A DNA stretch of 64,000 bases from Dicaeum eximium (Eukaryota; Chordata; Aves; Passeriformes; Dicaeidae): the NCBI GenBank assembly GCA_013396995.1, contig VWZP01008549.1:356973-420972 (forward strand), in the 5' to 3' direction. The stretch's first letter is position 1, and each line of letters starts with the position of its first letter. Shown here piece by piece: positions 24,541-35,160 of this stretch. Position numbers and translations under genes: made by a program. The notes below the pieces were generated by a model that worked only from the letters and a program-made list of their open reading frames with translations, ran no database searches and was not told the DNA's origin.

Positions 24541-24760
24541 ACAGTTGTTTTCATTTCCTGATAGCGACTGGAAGATGAAAACCAAGCTTTGGGCCAGTGG
24601 CTGTTCCCAGGACTAGCAGCATTAGCTCACGTACGCGATCATACGGCAGCGATGCAATCCGTCAGCATACGGTACACGGGGAGCTGTCAGGTCTGCAGCA
24701 ATCCAATTAAGTTACATGGTTCCTAAAGCTAGATGATTTGAGGAAGCTTAAAACAGAGTT
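24541..24760. promoter_or_regulatory. CpG-clustered unique element, candidate conserved regulatory sequence
   Basis: Eight CpG dinucleotides lie within 49 bases (24630-24678), including CACGTACGCGATC. The imperfect repeats ATCATACGG and CAGCATACGG fall inside the cluster. The flanks are ordinary CpG-poor DNA. It is not a repeat I recognise and not an ORF. A regulatory role is inferred only from retained CpGs. Confidence 0.3.
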
Positions 24761-26729
24761 AACACTGTGCTGGCTCAACGGCTGTGTCAATTATCTGCTT
24801 GGACGTGCTTGTAGCTCTGCCTGCTGAAGCATGTAGAGGTTTTTTTCTCCCCTTCTTCCCTAAAGCAAGACCAGGGAGGACATATTTAGGAGTTAATTAT
24901 TTCCTACCTTTATTATTATTTATTGAATGAGAATCCTTATATATATTTGAAAGAGATATCATATCTCATAGGAAAAATCCCAGACAGAATAAATGGATTC
25001 CATAATGCATTTTTCAGACTTTTTCTGAAACTGAAATACTGAAATTTCTTTATAATAGCTGAAGTGGCATTAATTTGCATGGAGGTTACTATTTGACCTT
25101 TGCTGTGGGAAGCCTTCGTGTTTCTTGTCAAAATCTTTTCCTTCTAACCTTTAGTTTCAGATACCTGCCTGCATTTCTCTGTGCTGTTCCCATTATCTTT
25201 GTATCTGAAATACATGAGACAGAAAAGGAAAGTGGCTTTGTGGCATAGTTCTATATTTTTTACAGCATCTCTCTTTGTGGCAAGTTAATCAAAAGCCCTG
25301 TGTGAAGCCCTCTCTGAGCTCAGCCCTCCATCCTTCCCAGGTATTCAAGGACTTGCAGTCAGGTAACCCCATCACACTCTCACTGCAGGTTCCCCACAGG
25401 TGCGTGTGCTTCACTTTTTGTCTGGTAATTTGTACAGGGAGCTGCCTTACCTGCTTTGTGGGTAACAGGCAAGATTAACGTACTTCTCAGAACTCTGCTT
25501 CTTTTTAGTCAGAGGGATTGTCCACCCACAGAAAAATTACCTAGCTCCCCCTTGGTGAAAAGCCTGAGGAAAGAAAAGAGTCCCTTACCAAACACTAACA
25601 GCACCTGGCCTCCTTCATCTTACTGGGAAATTAAAATCAATTTTAAACAAAAACACTCTGCTGCCAGCCCTGAGAAGCAAAATCAAAGTTGTGACAAAAT
25701 AGATGGTAAAATTAATAGTGCCTTTACTGGGAACACAATTTCAGCCGAGATACATTGATCTAAGAAATTACCAACTTGATCGTGTCTCCAACCGCAGAGC
25801 AGGAATCAGGAGAGCTGGCTGCATCTGTACAGGAGTGAATACAATGCACTGTGTTATGTTTCAGGAAAGGTGAATTGCAAGAATAAAGGAAAATTCACAA
25901 AATAAAGCCAAAGATGGAGGAGCAGAGTGAGATGGCTGCACACCTGATTTGGAGACTCCTAAGCCCAACCCAGCTCTGCAAAGGTTCCTCAGAATTCAAC
26001 ACTATCAGAGTTGGTAGAATTATTTAATTTTTATACCATGTAATGGAGAACACATCTTACTCTTGTATGCTGTATCAGACACTGATGGGAAATTAACTGT
26101 TTGTCTCAACAGTTTAGTTGGCATAAGCATTCCCACCAGCTCATATCTTACAGAAAACATCCTGCTACATTCTTAGGTTAGCTAAATCTGGCCTTCTGTG
26201 AAGAATAAACCAATACTGGTGTGGATATTGGTGGCTGGTTTTGCAATGACTTTTGAAGTGTTGAACCATGGACTGCTTGTTGCTCAATTGCTCCATTCCA
26301 TTTTTGGTATCAAGATATTTATCAATACATGTTGATACATTGCCTCCTAGTATTCTGTTTGACAGCCAACAAAGCTGACTCAGGAAGACAGACGCATGCA
26401 TGCCTTCCAGTACAGAAATTATGTTCTCAGAACAAATTCAAATCTTCTGCTGTGAACTTGAGTACAACATCATATGTAGAAAACAAGGGTTGAAAAAAAA
26501 ATTAACAAAAATGGCCCACCTACAGTCACTGGTAAAACTCCCGAGGGAAAGCTAGGAGGAAGAAAGGAAAATTTTAAAATGCAGTTTTGTCTTTTACTGT
26601 GTTTCTAATCCCATTTTCTTGGCTTCTCTTTGTCTTGCTCTGTTGTTGTTTGTCACTAGCCTGCCTGTTCTCGAGGCTTTATAATGCTTCATCTTAAGGG
26701 GGAACCTGGAGAGTGTATCTTCCCTGCTA
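24761..26729. other. Intergenic, nothing recognised
   Basis: AT-rich sequence with short chance open frames only (longest 100 codons at 25456-25758). No repeat family or RNA gene was identified. Confidence 0.55.
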
Positions 26730-26931
26730 ACGAATAACCTGGATCTTTTTCATCACTGAAGCCAATCAGAGGTGGGAGATCACATTTGGCAGAGGGCTGG
26801 GATTTGCATATTAACAGTGTAGTTATTGAAGAATAGCTGTCTTGCATTTAGACCAAGCTGTGCCCTCCCATTCACCAGCACCGGCTGCCAGCCAATGCAG
26901 ATGAGGGATTCAAAGATCAGATGGTTTTTAT

Positions 26932-26985
26932 TGTTTGCTTGCTTGTTTGTTTGTTTTTAATTTTTTTTTTTTTTTAATTTTTAAA
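26932..26985. repeat. (TTGT)n / poly-T simple repeat
   Basis: TTGTTTGCTTGCTTGTTTGT units followed by a run of about 15 T and further T/A-rich sequence. Confidence 0.85.
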
Positions 26986-27099
26986 GAGAGAACTGTGCAG
27001 TACTAATGATATTAAGTCAGATAGTGAACCCTGCATGTAGGAAGCAAAAAAGGTGGAGTGAACCTGCTTGGCTGTGGCTTTGTCGCAGCAGGGCCGCTG

Positions 27100-27112
27100 T
27101 GCCCTCTTGTTG
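27100..27112 (-). promoter_or_regulatory. CTCF-like motif
   Basis: On the minus strand CAACAAGAGGGCA matches the core CCASYAGRKGGCA at 11 of 13 positions by eye, including the AGRGGGC block. It lies 2.3 kb upstream of the CpG island, consistent with but not proof of an insulator. Confidence 0.3.
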
Positions 27113-27260
27113 GCTCCCAGGAGTCTCTCTGCCTAATGTATCATATTGTGTATATTAATGTTTCAGCTTTACAGTTCTATTTCCATTAGGGGAAGATTGC
27201 CCGTGAGCCTCTTAGTGGATAAATAGGAATTTACAGCTTTCAAAAATTCTCTTAAAGCTT

Positions 27261-29400
27261 GCAGGATCCACAGAAGAAGGAATTACATATGACTATTTTT
27301 GAAGCTTTAAAAGGTCCAGAGGGCCTAATTGTGTTCTCAGATATGTCTGTGCAGCTCTGATTGAAGTCTTGGGATATAATGCGTGCTTATGCGACAGCTA
27401 AAATGAGTCCTTTTTTAAATTAAAAAAAATAATCCTTCAGTTATTAAAAAATTAGACTGTAAAGTCTCCAGGGTCAAGCCAGCAACTTCCCAAGAGCTAT
27501 TCAGAACACAACAAAGTGCGGTTTTGGCTGGAACTCATTTCTGTACCAACCTGCAAATAAAAAATAAAAGCTGAACATGTTAGTGAAGTACAGTAAAGGC
27601 CTTCTTCTGCAGATTTGTGCATCCATGTTTGTGTGTTTGCACTTGTCCAGGCAGTTCTATGGCAAAGAAGGAGGGGACAACCCTAAATTGCAATAATGAA
27701 ATAACCTTAATAAGTGTGTTCATGCTTCATTCAGTTACATTAAACAAGACCAATACTGGCAGAAATATTTTCTTTTGCCTCTGTTTTATAACAACCAAGG
27801 CTTATGCAACTGACAAGAGGAATGTGGTTAAACCTTGTTGTGTTGTTGTTATCTGTGTGTCTAAGTACAATTGCATCCAGTGTTAGGAGAAAGAGATGAA
27901 GAAGCAAATTTAACACAGCCAAAGGCAGTACAGTTCAGAAATATATTCAGGCCCTGAATTTTGTGTGGGTTTTTTTAAACTAGTCCTTGATTTTGCAAGT
28001 TACTTTACACTACAGGTGAAATGCAAGTTGTGCATTAATTTCCCCATGGAATTTCTGTGTGCTTTTCAAAAGGTGCTTGCTTAGGGGTGAACAGGCTTAT
28101 GGCCTGAGTTTTAAAAGACTGAAAAGATGTGTTTTACTGTAAATAACTTAGAAGAAGATTCCCAAGCTATAATTACATCTTACTTTCATCAGAGCTATAT
28201 TTAACAGAAATTCTTCCAACAACTTTTTTAAAATTCAGCTATCCACCACTAAAAAGCAAAGGAAGAACCAGTAATGTGTGGAAACAAGTAACCCACATCT
28301 GCACAGCTGGATCAAGAGTGGTTCCTGCTCCTTACCTAAATCAGTACATTAATATCTTTATTTTATCCTCCATGTGTGTCCTTGTGTTGCTCGGGATAAT
28401 ATGTGTCAGTATTATTTGTTGTCACTCCTCAAACTAAAGCTGTGACACTAACCCTGCCAGCCAAGGGAAAAAAACTACACACAGAGGCAACACAAGCCAG
28501 TACTGTTTAAATCAGATGAGCCCAGTGGTGTGGAAATTGCTTCTGTTGCATAAGTGTGCTCACTGGTAGACCCAAACTGATGGGCTGGTAAGAATACATA
28601 ATTAGCCCAACACCTGTGGATGTAATTCCATACTGCTTTCGTGAAAGAAGTACTGTAGAAAATAATAGGCAGGAGATCTTTCTATCAGATTTTCTTCCTG
28701 CCACTAGAAATCATAGCTGCTGTGTGCAATATTTGATACCTGATGTTAGTTTCCACCTTTCAGCCACAGCCACTTTTCACTCACCAAATAATCATCACCC
28801 AGAAGTGTGGTGAAACACATTGTAAATGAGCATACAAAGGCGTTCACCGGCACTAAACCACAAGAATCTCTACCAAGGAAAGGCCTGCTTACAGCAGCCC
28901 TGCATGGTAATTCAGGCCAGGAAAGGAGGTTTTTCCCTTTCAAATAGCAGGAAGAGTTCAGATTAGCCAGCAGTGTCCTTGGAGGCAGAAATGCGGCTGC
29001 AAAAGCCTTCCTTAACTCTCTGCTCAAACGAGGCGTTCAGCAGCCTCTCTGCGCAGCCTTTGGCTCTGGGGAAGTACTTGTTGCTGCCAGCACCCGTGGG
29101 CCCAGCGCCTTGTCCTGGGAAGAGCTGTCCTCGGCTGCCTGCCCCATGGCTTCCCGGATGAAAAGGTGAGGTTAGGTGCTCTTGCCACACTGGAGGGTTG
29201 TCTCCTGCCCGGGACATGAATAAGCAAAAAACCCTCTAGCTAAGGGTGTTCCATAAAAGGTGCTGGTTCAAAGCCACGACTAAAGGGTAGGTGGGAGCCT
29301 CACAGTTAAGACGTGTAACTACTCCTCACGAGAGGATTCCCAAAGAAAGCGCCGATCCCATTGGATGGGGTGCAGCTCATCAAGCTGCCCAGGCTGCTGT
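27261..29400. other. Sequence between the candidate regulatory block and the CpG island
   Basis: AT-rich until about 28.8 kb, then rising GC content toward the island. Open frames at 28.7-29.2 kb overlap on both strands and look like by-products of the GC increase. No repeat was recognised. Confidence 0.5.
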
Positions 29401-29715
29401 GCGTAGCACAAGGAGCGTTTGAGGTGCGGGAGGCCTCGGGGAAAACTTGAGGCAGGATGCTCAGCTCAGGGTGCCTGGAGCTCGCACCCTCCCGCCGCCA
29501 GCCCCCGCGGCTCCGCAAGGCTCTCCCCGCCGCTTCCCCGCCCCTCGGCGGAGCGGGCTGCGCTCCCCGCGCCTGCGGCGGGGCTTCTCCCCGCTTCGTG
29601 CGGCCCCAGCGCCCGCCCCGGGGACCGCGCCCGGCACCTCCTCGGCGGGGCCGCTGTCCCCGGGACGCCGTGACGGCCGTGCGCTCCCCGCCCTTCTCAC
29701 CGCCCCTCTCCCCTT

Positions 29716-29750
29716 TCCTCCTCCTCCTCCTCTTCTTCCTCCTCCTCCTT
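29716..29750. repeat. Polypyrimidine (TCC/TTC)n tract
   Basis: A run of CTCCTCCTCC and TCTTCTTCC units within the CpG island. It makes every frame encode L/S/P or, on the other strand, E/R/K/G low-complexity runs. Confidence 0.9.
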
Positions 29751-29850
29751 CGGGAGCCTTGCCTCCCCTGCACACCTGCCTTGCCATTTGTCGGCGGCTT
29801 TGCTAGGAGGGGAGAATTTTCCCTCGGTCCCTTGCAGCATCCCTCCCCGG

Positions 29851-29865
29851 CACACACACACACAC
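29851..29865. repeat. (CA)n microsatellite with nearby ambiguous base
   Basis: Seven CA units, followed after CGTCGCT by CACACA and a single N at 29879. Confidence 0.85.
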
Positions 29866-30072
29866 CGTCGCTCACACANCTCCGGCTGCGCTCCCGCGGG
29901 GCCCCGCGCCGCCCCCGCCGCCCCCCGGGCACCGGCTCTTCCCGGTGAGTCAGAAAGTTTGCTCTCCTGGGCACCCGGTGTTTGTTGTTGTTTGGGGTCC
30001 GCCTGTTTAGGCTGGGCTTTTATTTTCCCATTCCCGCTAGCGGGCTATTTATTTATTTATTTTTCTTTTCTT

Positions 30073-30112
30073 NNNNNNNNNNNNNNNNNNNNNNNNNNNN
30101 NNNNNNNNNNNN
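30073..30112. other. Assembly gap, 40 N
   Basis: Forty unknown bases between a (TTTA)n/T-rich stretch (about 30046-30072) and TTTTTAATTGCAG. The flanks suggest a homopolymer or a GC-rich stretch that failed to assemble. The true length may differ from 40. Confidence 0.98.
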
Positions 30113-30340
30113 TTTTTAATTGCAGTCACTGCTGCAGCGCGGATGGAGCGGGGCTCCCGCGCCCGGCGCTGCCCCCGCCTCGCTGGGCAGCGTCCCCCGG
30201 GGCACACCCAGGGCGGCCGGAGCTGGGGTCCCTCCCGCTGCCCCCCTTCCCTCTGAGAGCTGGGTGGCTGCGGCTGCGATGTCGCCGGCAGCCCCCCTGC
30301 AGTTGGCAGAACAGTTTTTGGGGGCAGCTCCGAAGGAGAG

Positions 30341-33300
30341 TGTCCCATCCCTCTCCTGTTTCTCCTCGTTCCTTGAGAGAGTGTTTTAAATCGGGTTTCA
30401 GTGAAGCTGTAGGTGACAGCATCCCGGTGTCACCGAGACCTGTGCTCCGTTTTGTAACTAGCAGTGTTACTGTAGCGGGTTATCAGCTGGGGAACAGCCG
30501 TATTCGACCCCGCTGAGGAGCGGGATTGGTTGTGGGTCATGTCCATCTTCCGCTGCTTTCATCTAATTGCTAGAAGTAGGTGGCTGTTGTTTGGTAGAAG
30601 AAGCTCGCTTGCATTTTACTCCTTTGTTCTTTAATTCTAAATGTGGTTTGGTGGGGGCTCCTAGTTTCTGACGGGAAACTATCTGAAACTATAGAGGTTG
30701 AATAAATCCATCTCTGAGCAGGAGAGGCAAGAAGCTTTAAGGTCCTTCCCATTAACTGTGTATTTTCTATGTTGTGTGATGTTACTTCTTTTTTTTCTTA
30801 TCACCGGGAGTTCTGTTGTAACGTCTCAAAAGCTTTGATGTCTTTTTGCATTGAACCTCATTTATTTTTTTTCTCAAATTTAAAATGGAGTGATAAAATG
30901 CATAGGCGTTAATAAGTGAGTTGAAAGGACTTTGAAATAGTGCATGTTGTGCATGGTGTGAAATTGTAGATATACATAAAAGAATAATAACTACTCTGCA
31001 GGTTTTATTTTAAACCTTCTTCTCTATGACTTTGTGCTGAAGTCTCTTCATATGTCTCTCAGCTTTTAAGTCTGATTGGTTTTTGCAGTTGAAGTCTCCT
31101 GTCTTGTTGTGGGAATGCATTGGTAGGCACCCACATTTGCCTGGTTCTCATAGTCTTTTATTCGCTAATTTTGCAAAAACTTGCCACGGTGAAAAATAAG
31201 TGAAATTTGCTATTGTGGCTTTCTATTTTAGATTGCTTTTCCTGGTGCTTTTATTTATTTCTCTGTTTGATTATTTATTTATTTATGTTACAACTGAAGA
31301 GGGAGGGGGAGAGTAGGGAACTGACTCTTCTATCTGTCCAAATGTAGAAGAAGAAGAAGAAAAAAAGATTGCGTAAAGAAATTAAATCACTGAAACAACC
31401 TAGATCTGAATTCCAAGAACAAAAATTACGGTGGCATGTGTGCTTGCCCGCACCAGGCATTCTGCAGCATGTGGTATTTACAGAACTTGCAGTGTACAGT
31501 AGCTCTCCAGTAGTAAGAGAACGCTTTGTATCCTTGGAAGTGATAGAGTCTTTGACAAGTCAGCAAAACTATAGATACAGTCAAGGAACGCTGATACACG
31601 TGTGAGTGTGTGTGCAAATATAAATACCATGAGATTGCCTGAGTTCATTTTTCCTCAGTATAATTTGTTTTTCTCAGCCTGGAATATATACATACTTTCC
31701 CCTGAATTTTGAGGCATTTTTTACTGTTCTTCTCTGTGTGCATGTGTTTTAATGTTAGTCTTAATCTCGCTGTAAAATACAAAATTATCCGGTAATAGAT
31801 TTAGAAGACTTTATTGCCAGGCAAACCAGGCAATAGATCATGAAATCAGACAATAGTATTTTGTTTCCTAGCAACCCCCTACTGCAAACAGAAAACAAAA
31901 CGGTGGTGGATAGTTCCACATTATGATAGCTATATGTTGAAATCTGCAAGTAGTAGGTACTGAAGTACGAATTGTGCTGGGAGATTCACTCCTATTTGTT
32001 TCAGCTGTTTTGTTAATATTTTCCTTTTGTGAGAAAGATTTGCTGGGGTAAATGCAGTTAAACGGTTAAAATTTCACTCTGGACTCTTAATAATAATGTC
32101 TGTTGGAATGAAGATGGCACAAAATTAAGTAGAATTTTTGCCATTAAGAATGATTTGGAGTTGTCTGTTCCTATTACAGGACTGTTTCTAAATATGTGCT
32201 ATTACAGACCCTTGAAAATCAGATATATTGTCTCCTGTATCCAACATCCACTATCTTTCTGGATTTTGTGTTGTTAGTCATCCGTTAGCTTTGTTTTTGT
32301 TTTAAAACTATGTTTATTAGAATGTATTGAAAGAAAAATCCTTAGTGGCTCCTAGGAATGGAAAGTAAAATCCTAAATGCCTGTTTGCCATGTTTACATT
32401 CTTGATACCCAGTTCAGCCCTTCCAAGGAATCAGTGCTATCACCGTGCAGCAGGATTGGGTCCTAAGCCATCATCTTTCTAGAAGTGCTTTTGATAATGC
32501 AGTAATTCCCTTAGTTAAAGTGCCTGAGCGCTGAAATGGCATCTCGACCCTGAATCAATCTGGGATGCACTTTGTGCACTGCCATCTATCTGAAAAAATC
32601 CATTAGTGCAAGCTGGAGATCTGACCTGGGATGGGTGCAGGTGTTTGTGCTCTGGAAGCTGCTGGAGCTGCTGAGCTGCCGTAGGAAAAGGAGGTGAGCA
32701 GGCACGGATGTGTAGTTATATGTACAATGCAGCAGAGAAGTTTCTTTGCTTGTTCTCTCTTTTATAGGAGAAAATGGCAAAAAGGTGTTTGCTGTGTTTT
32801 ACCTACAAGTCTTCACTATCTAGCAGTATTTACAGACATCACACAGTAAATTGAAACAGACGTAGTTTTCCTATTGGTTGCATCAGTGATTCTGTGAAAG
32901 TGAAAATATTATTCCAGTCTGGGAAACTAAAATCATAAGAAAAATTTGCTGTGGGGAAGACAGCAAACTTAGTCGCATTTTAGTATGCATTATTAAACAA
33001 CACAATTTGCAGTAGACATGGGAAGGGTGTTCTCTGCGTGACTTAGGGGTTCACAGCATTTTTTAAGAGATCCCATGTGCAGTCACAGACAATTTATTTA
33101 TATTGCCTATAGGTATTTTCCTGGTTCATCTCAAGTACTGAGGTACAATAAGGTTACAGCAGATGCCACTTGAATAAAAAGAGTTGAAGTGGAATGGTCA
33201 GAGAGTATTATAATTTTGATAAATATCTATGAGCAGCTACTTTCTTGTCTATATTTGAAATCACACATTTTAGTGCCATAGCATGTGTGGATGGTTTAGT

Positions 33301-34715
33301 TTAGAACATGCTAATTGAATTTTGGAAGGCTCTATGGATTGAGAGGAAGTAGTAATTTTCCAATTTTTCTTCTCTATTTCTTTCTCAGATGGCACTTCTC
33401 CCAAAACTTGAATCTTACAATTAGGTAGTCCACAGATAGCTTGATATGGCTCCCTAATTGCAGTCACTACTTTGCCTCTGCCTGCATTTGCCAGGCAGCA
33501 GAATGAGAGAAGGCAAAGAAAACAAAAAAGTACAAACAAAAAACAAGGGGGAGAGACAGGTCATGAAGTATTCTGTGTATAAACAATGGAAGTAATTTGG
33601 AAGTGATTTTTAAATACTCTCCATGGAACGCCTTTTATGCCAACTGCATTTGCTGGTGAATGCAAAGCTTTCATCTGCTGTAATGTGGGTTGGCCACTGA
33701 TGGAGGCAGCCAACCCATGGCCCGAACCAAAGACCTTCTTCTCCCTTCTCCCCCCTAAAGGTCATCTGAAGTGGAACAGGGAGTTATGTCTGTTCCATTT
33801 AAAGGTGTTTAGGAGACAAGAATTAAGAAATGGCCAGTTTTGTTCTCTCTCTTTAACTGCACAATGATGGTCGTGGCTAATGAGCTACCAGGGAATGTGC
33901 TCCATATCTTGCTGAGATACATGAGCCTTTCCAAATTTTTTCAAGGCTTTCTTTTATTAAGATTTTGCAAAGTGGGTACTGAAGTAATGAGCATATAGAG
34001 TTACTTACTGCATGTTTAAACCTATAGGCTTCATGATTACTGTACTGAGGGATAAATACTTAGGTATTTATTTCCTGTTCTTCTTTTAAGAAAGGAATAA
34101 AAGCATAATGCTAGTTTTGGAGTCTTTATGCTTTGTTTTTAAAATCCTGTTACCTTAAATCATTGAGCTGTCAATTCTTGCCAAATACAGAAAGTAGACT
34201 GTCCAAGTGATTACAGAAACTGAGGATTTTTTTCAGCAGAGCACTGACTTCCACAGCCAATTTTTATTTTTTTTTTAATAGTGTGCTTAAGCTCATCTCT
34301 ACTTGCTGAGATCAATTGGATTTAAGAAAGTGATGAAAGTTAGGCATGTAATTAAGTGCTTTGTTGAATAGGGCAAAACCTTTGAAACTAATGTCTTTGC
34401 TTTGTAGTAAACAGAACTTCAGGACAATTCCTCCAGGATAGTAGAGTGAAGGGAACAAGTAGGGGGAAAAGGCAAGTTCTTGGGGCAAGGAGTATCAAAT
34501 CAGGAACTTACTGGTGGGTGATAGTGATGCTGAAAGGGATTGAGAATTAATAAATTAGTCTGAAATGGGATTTGGTTACAGAAAAGTATGGTTTGTGCTT
34601 GAGCTGTCAAGAAAAAGGTCCCATTTTGGTGAACAAAGAGGCGGGATTCCCTTTTTATAAGAATCTGTTGTAAACACGTGAAAACTGAGTATCATCTTAA
34701 CAGGAAGGTATGACA
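30341..34715 (+). other. ENOX1: Probable ENOX1 intron 1, first part
   Basis: AT-rich, no coding exon recognised. Simple repeats include (TTTA)n at 31271-31286 and (GAA)n/A at 31346-31367. Small chance open frames only. Confidence 0.5.
31271..31367. repeat. (TTTA)n and (GAA)n microsatellites
   Basis: TTATTTATTTATTTAT at 31271-31286 and AGAAGAAGAAGAAGAAAAAA at 31346-31365, about 60 bases apart. Confidence 0.85.
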
Positions 34716-35160
34716 ATTTGACTGAGGCTCAAAGAAGAGCAACAAAATACTCACAGGTCTGGAGGAATTATCTTGAAGGGACATATTCAAAAATAGACAT
34801 CTCTAATCTGGGTCTGAATATGGGGAGATGGGTTAACTACATGTCTGTGTTTGAAATGTATTTTAGTTGAAGCAATCAGATTTTTTTCCTGCCTTATGTG
34901 AGAGAATACCTAGGATCAAATGGAGAAATTGAGGAAATAAAAGTTTGAGATGATTTCTGGGCCAAAACTCAGAAATAGAAAAATGTATTTTAGCCTATAT
35001 TAGTCTGGGTGTAGTGCAAGCCCCCCATGACTCTTCAGATGTTTAAAATTAGAGAAGGCAAATTGTTGGCAGGTGTACTGGAGAAGGCAATCCTGCATTT
35101 TCGGGGAGGTGAAGTACAAGATCTAGCAGCCCCTTTTCATGCTTCTGTTTTGTTCTAGTT
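34716..35160 (+). mobile_element. Ancient, decayed CR1-like LINE
   Basis: GAGGCTCAAAGAAGAGCAAC resembles the ORF2 end of old reptile/bird CR1 copies (the GGTTCAGAGAAGAGC region). Downstream pieces fall in the expected order: GGGCCAAAACTCAGAAATAG, CTCTTCAGATGTTTAAAATT, GATCTAGCAGCCCCTTTTCA. It is highly diverged and the ends are approximate. The call rests on the order of weak matches. Confidence 0.4.

Larger units (their letters stand above)
26730..27260. promoter_or_regulatory. Candidate upstream regulatory block of the 29.4 kb gene
   Basis: Contains a CCAAT box (26762-26766), a perfect octamer ATTTGCAT (26802-26809), a (TTGT/TTGC)n and poly-T stretch at about 26932-26985, and a CTCF-like core on the minus strand at 27100-27112. 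It lies 2-3 kb upstream of the second CpG island. The motifs are seen directly. Their activity and any conservation are inference. Confidence 0.3.
29500..29944 (+). other. ENOX1: Probable untranslated first exon of ENOX1 (start approximate)
   Basis: The exon end is marked by CCG/GTGAGT at 29944/29945, a strong donor on the + strand in the GC-rich core of the island. The transcription start is not resolvable and 29500 is only a guess. No ENOX1 protein segment (RNA-recognition motif or coiled coil) is present in the window, so coding exons must lie beyond 64 kb. The long open frames on both strands here are expected in stop-poor GC-rich DNA and are not called. An alternative is a second untranslated exon starting after TTTTTAATTGCAG at 30125. 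Confidence 0.5.
29415..30340 (+). promoter_or_regulatory. ENOX1: CpG island, probable ENOX1 promoter
   Basis: The strongest CpG island in the window, in otherwise AT-rich DNA. It holds several Sp1-type GC boxes (for example CCCCGCCCC at 29536-29544 and CCCCGCCC at 29686-29693), a TCC-rich polypyrimidine tract at 29716-29750, a (CA)n at 29851-29865 and a 40-base gap. In vertebrates the gene following CCDC122 on the same strand is ENOX1, whose first exons are untranslated. That fits an island with no coding exon and a very long gene-free stretch downstream. The gene name rests on synteny alone. Confidence 0.65.

Noticed and set aside
29306..29974. 222-codon minus-strand and overlapping plus-strand open frames in the second CpG island
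   Set aside because: All six frames are open for long stretches because of GC and polypyrimidine composition. The translations are R/G/K- or P/L/S-rich, cross an N, and match no family.
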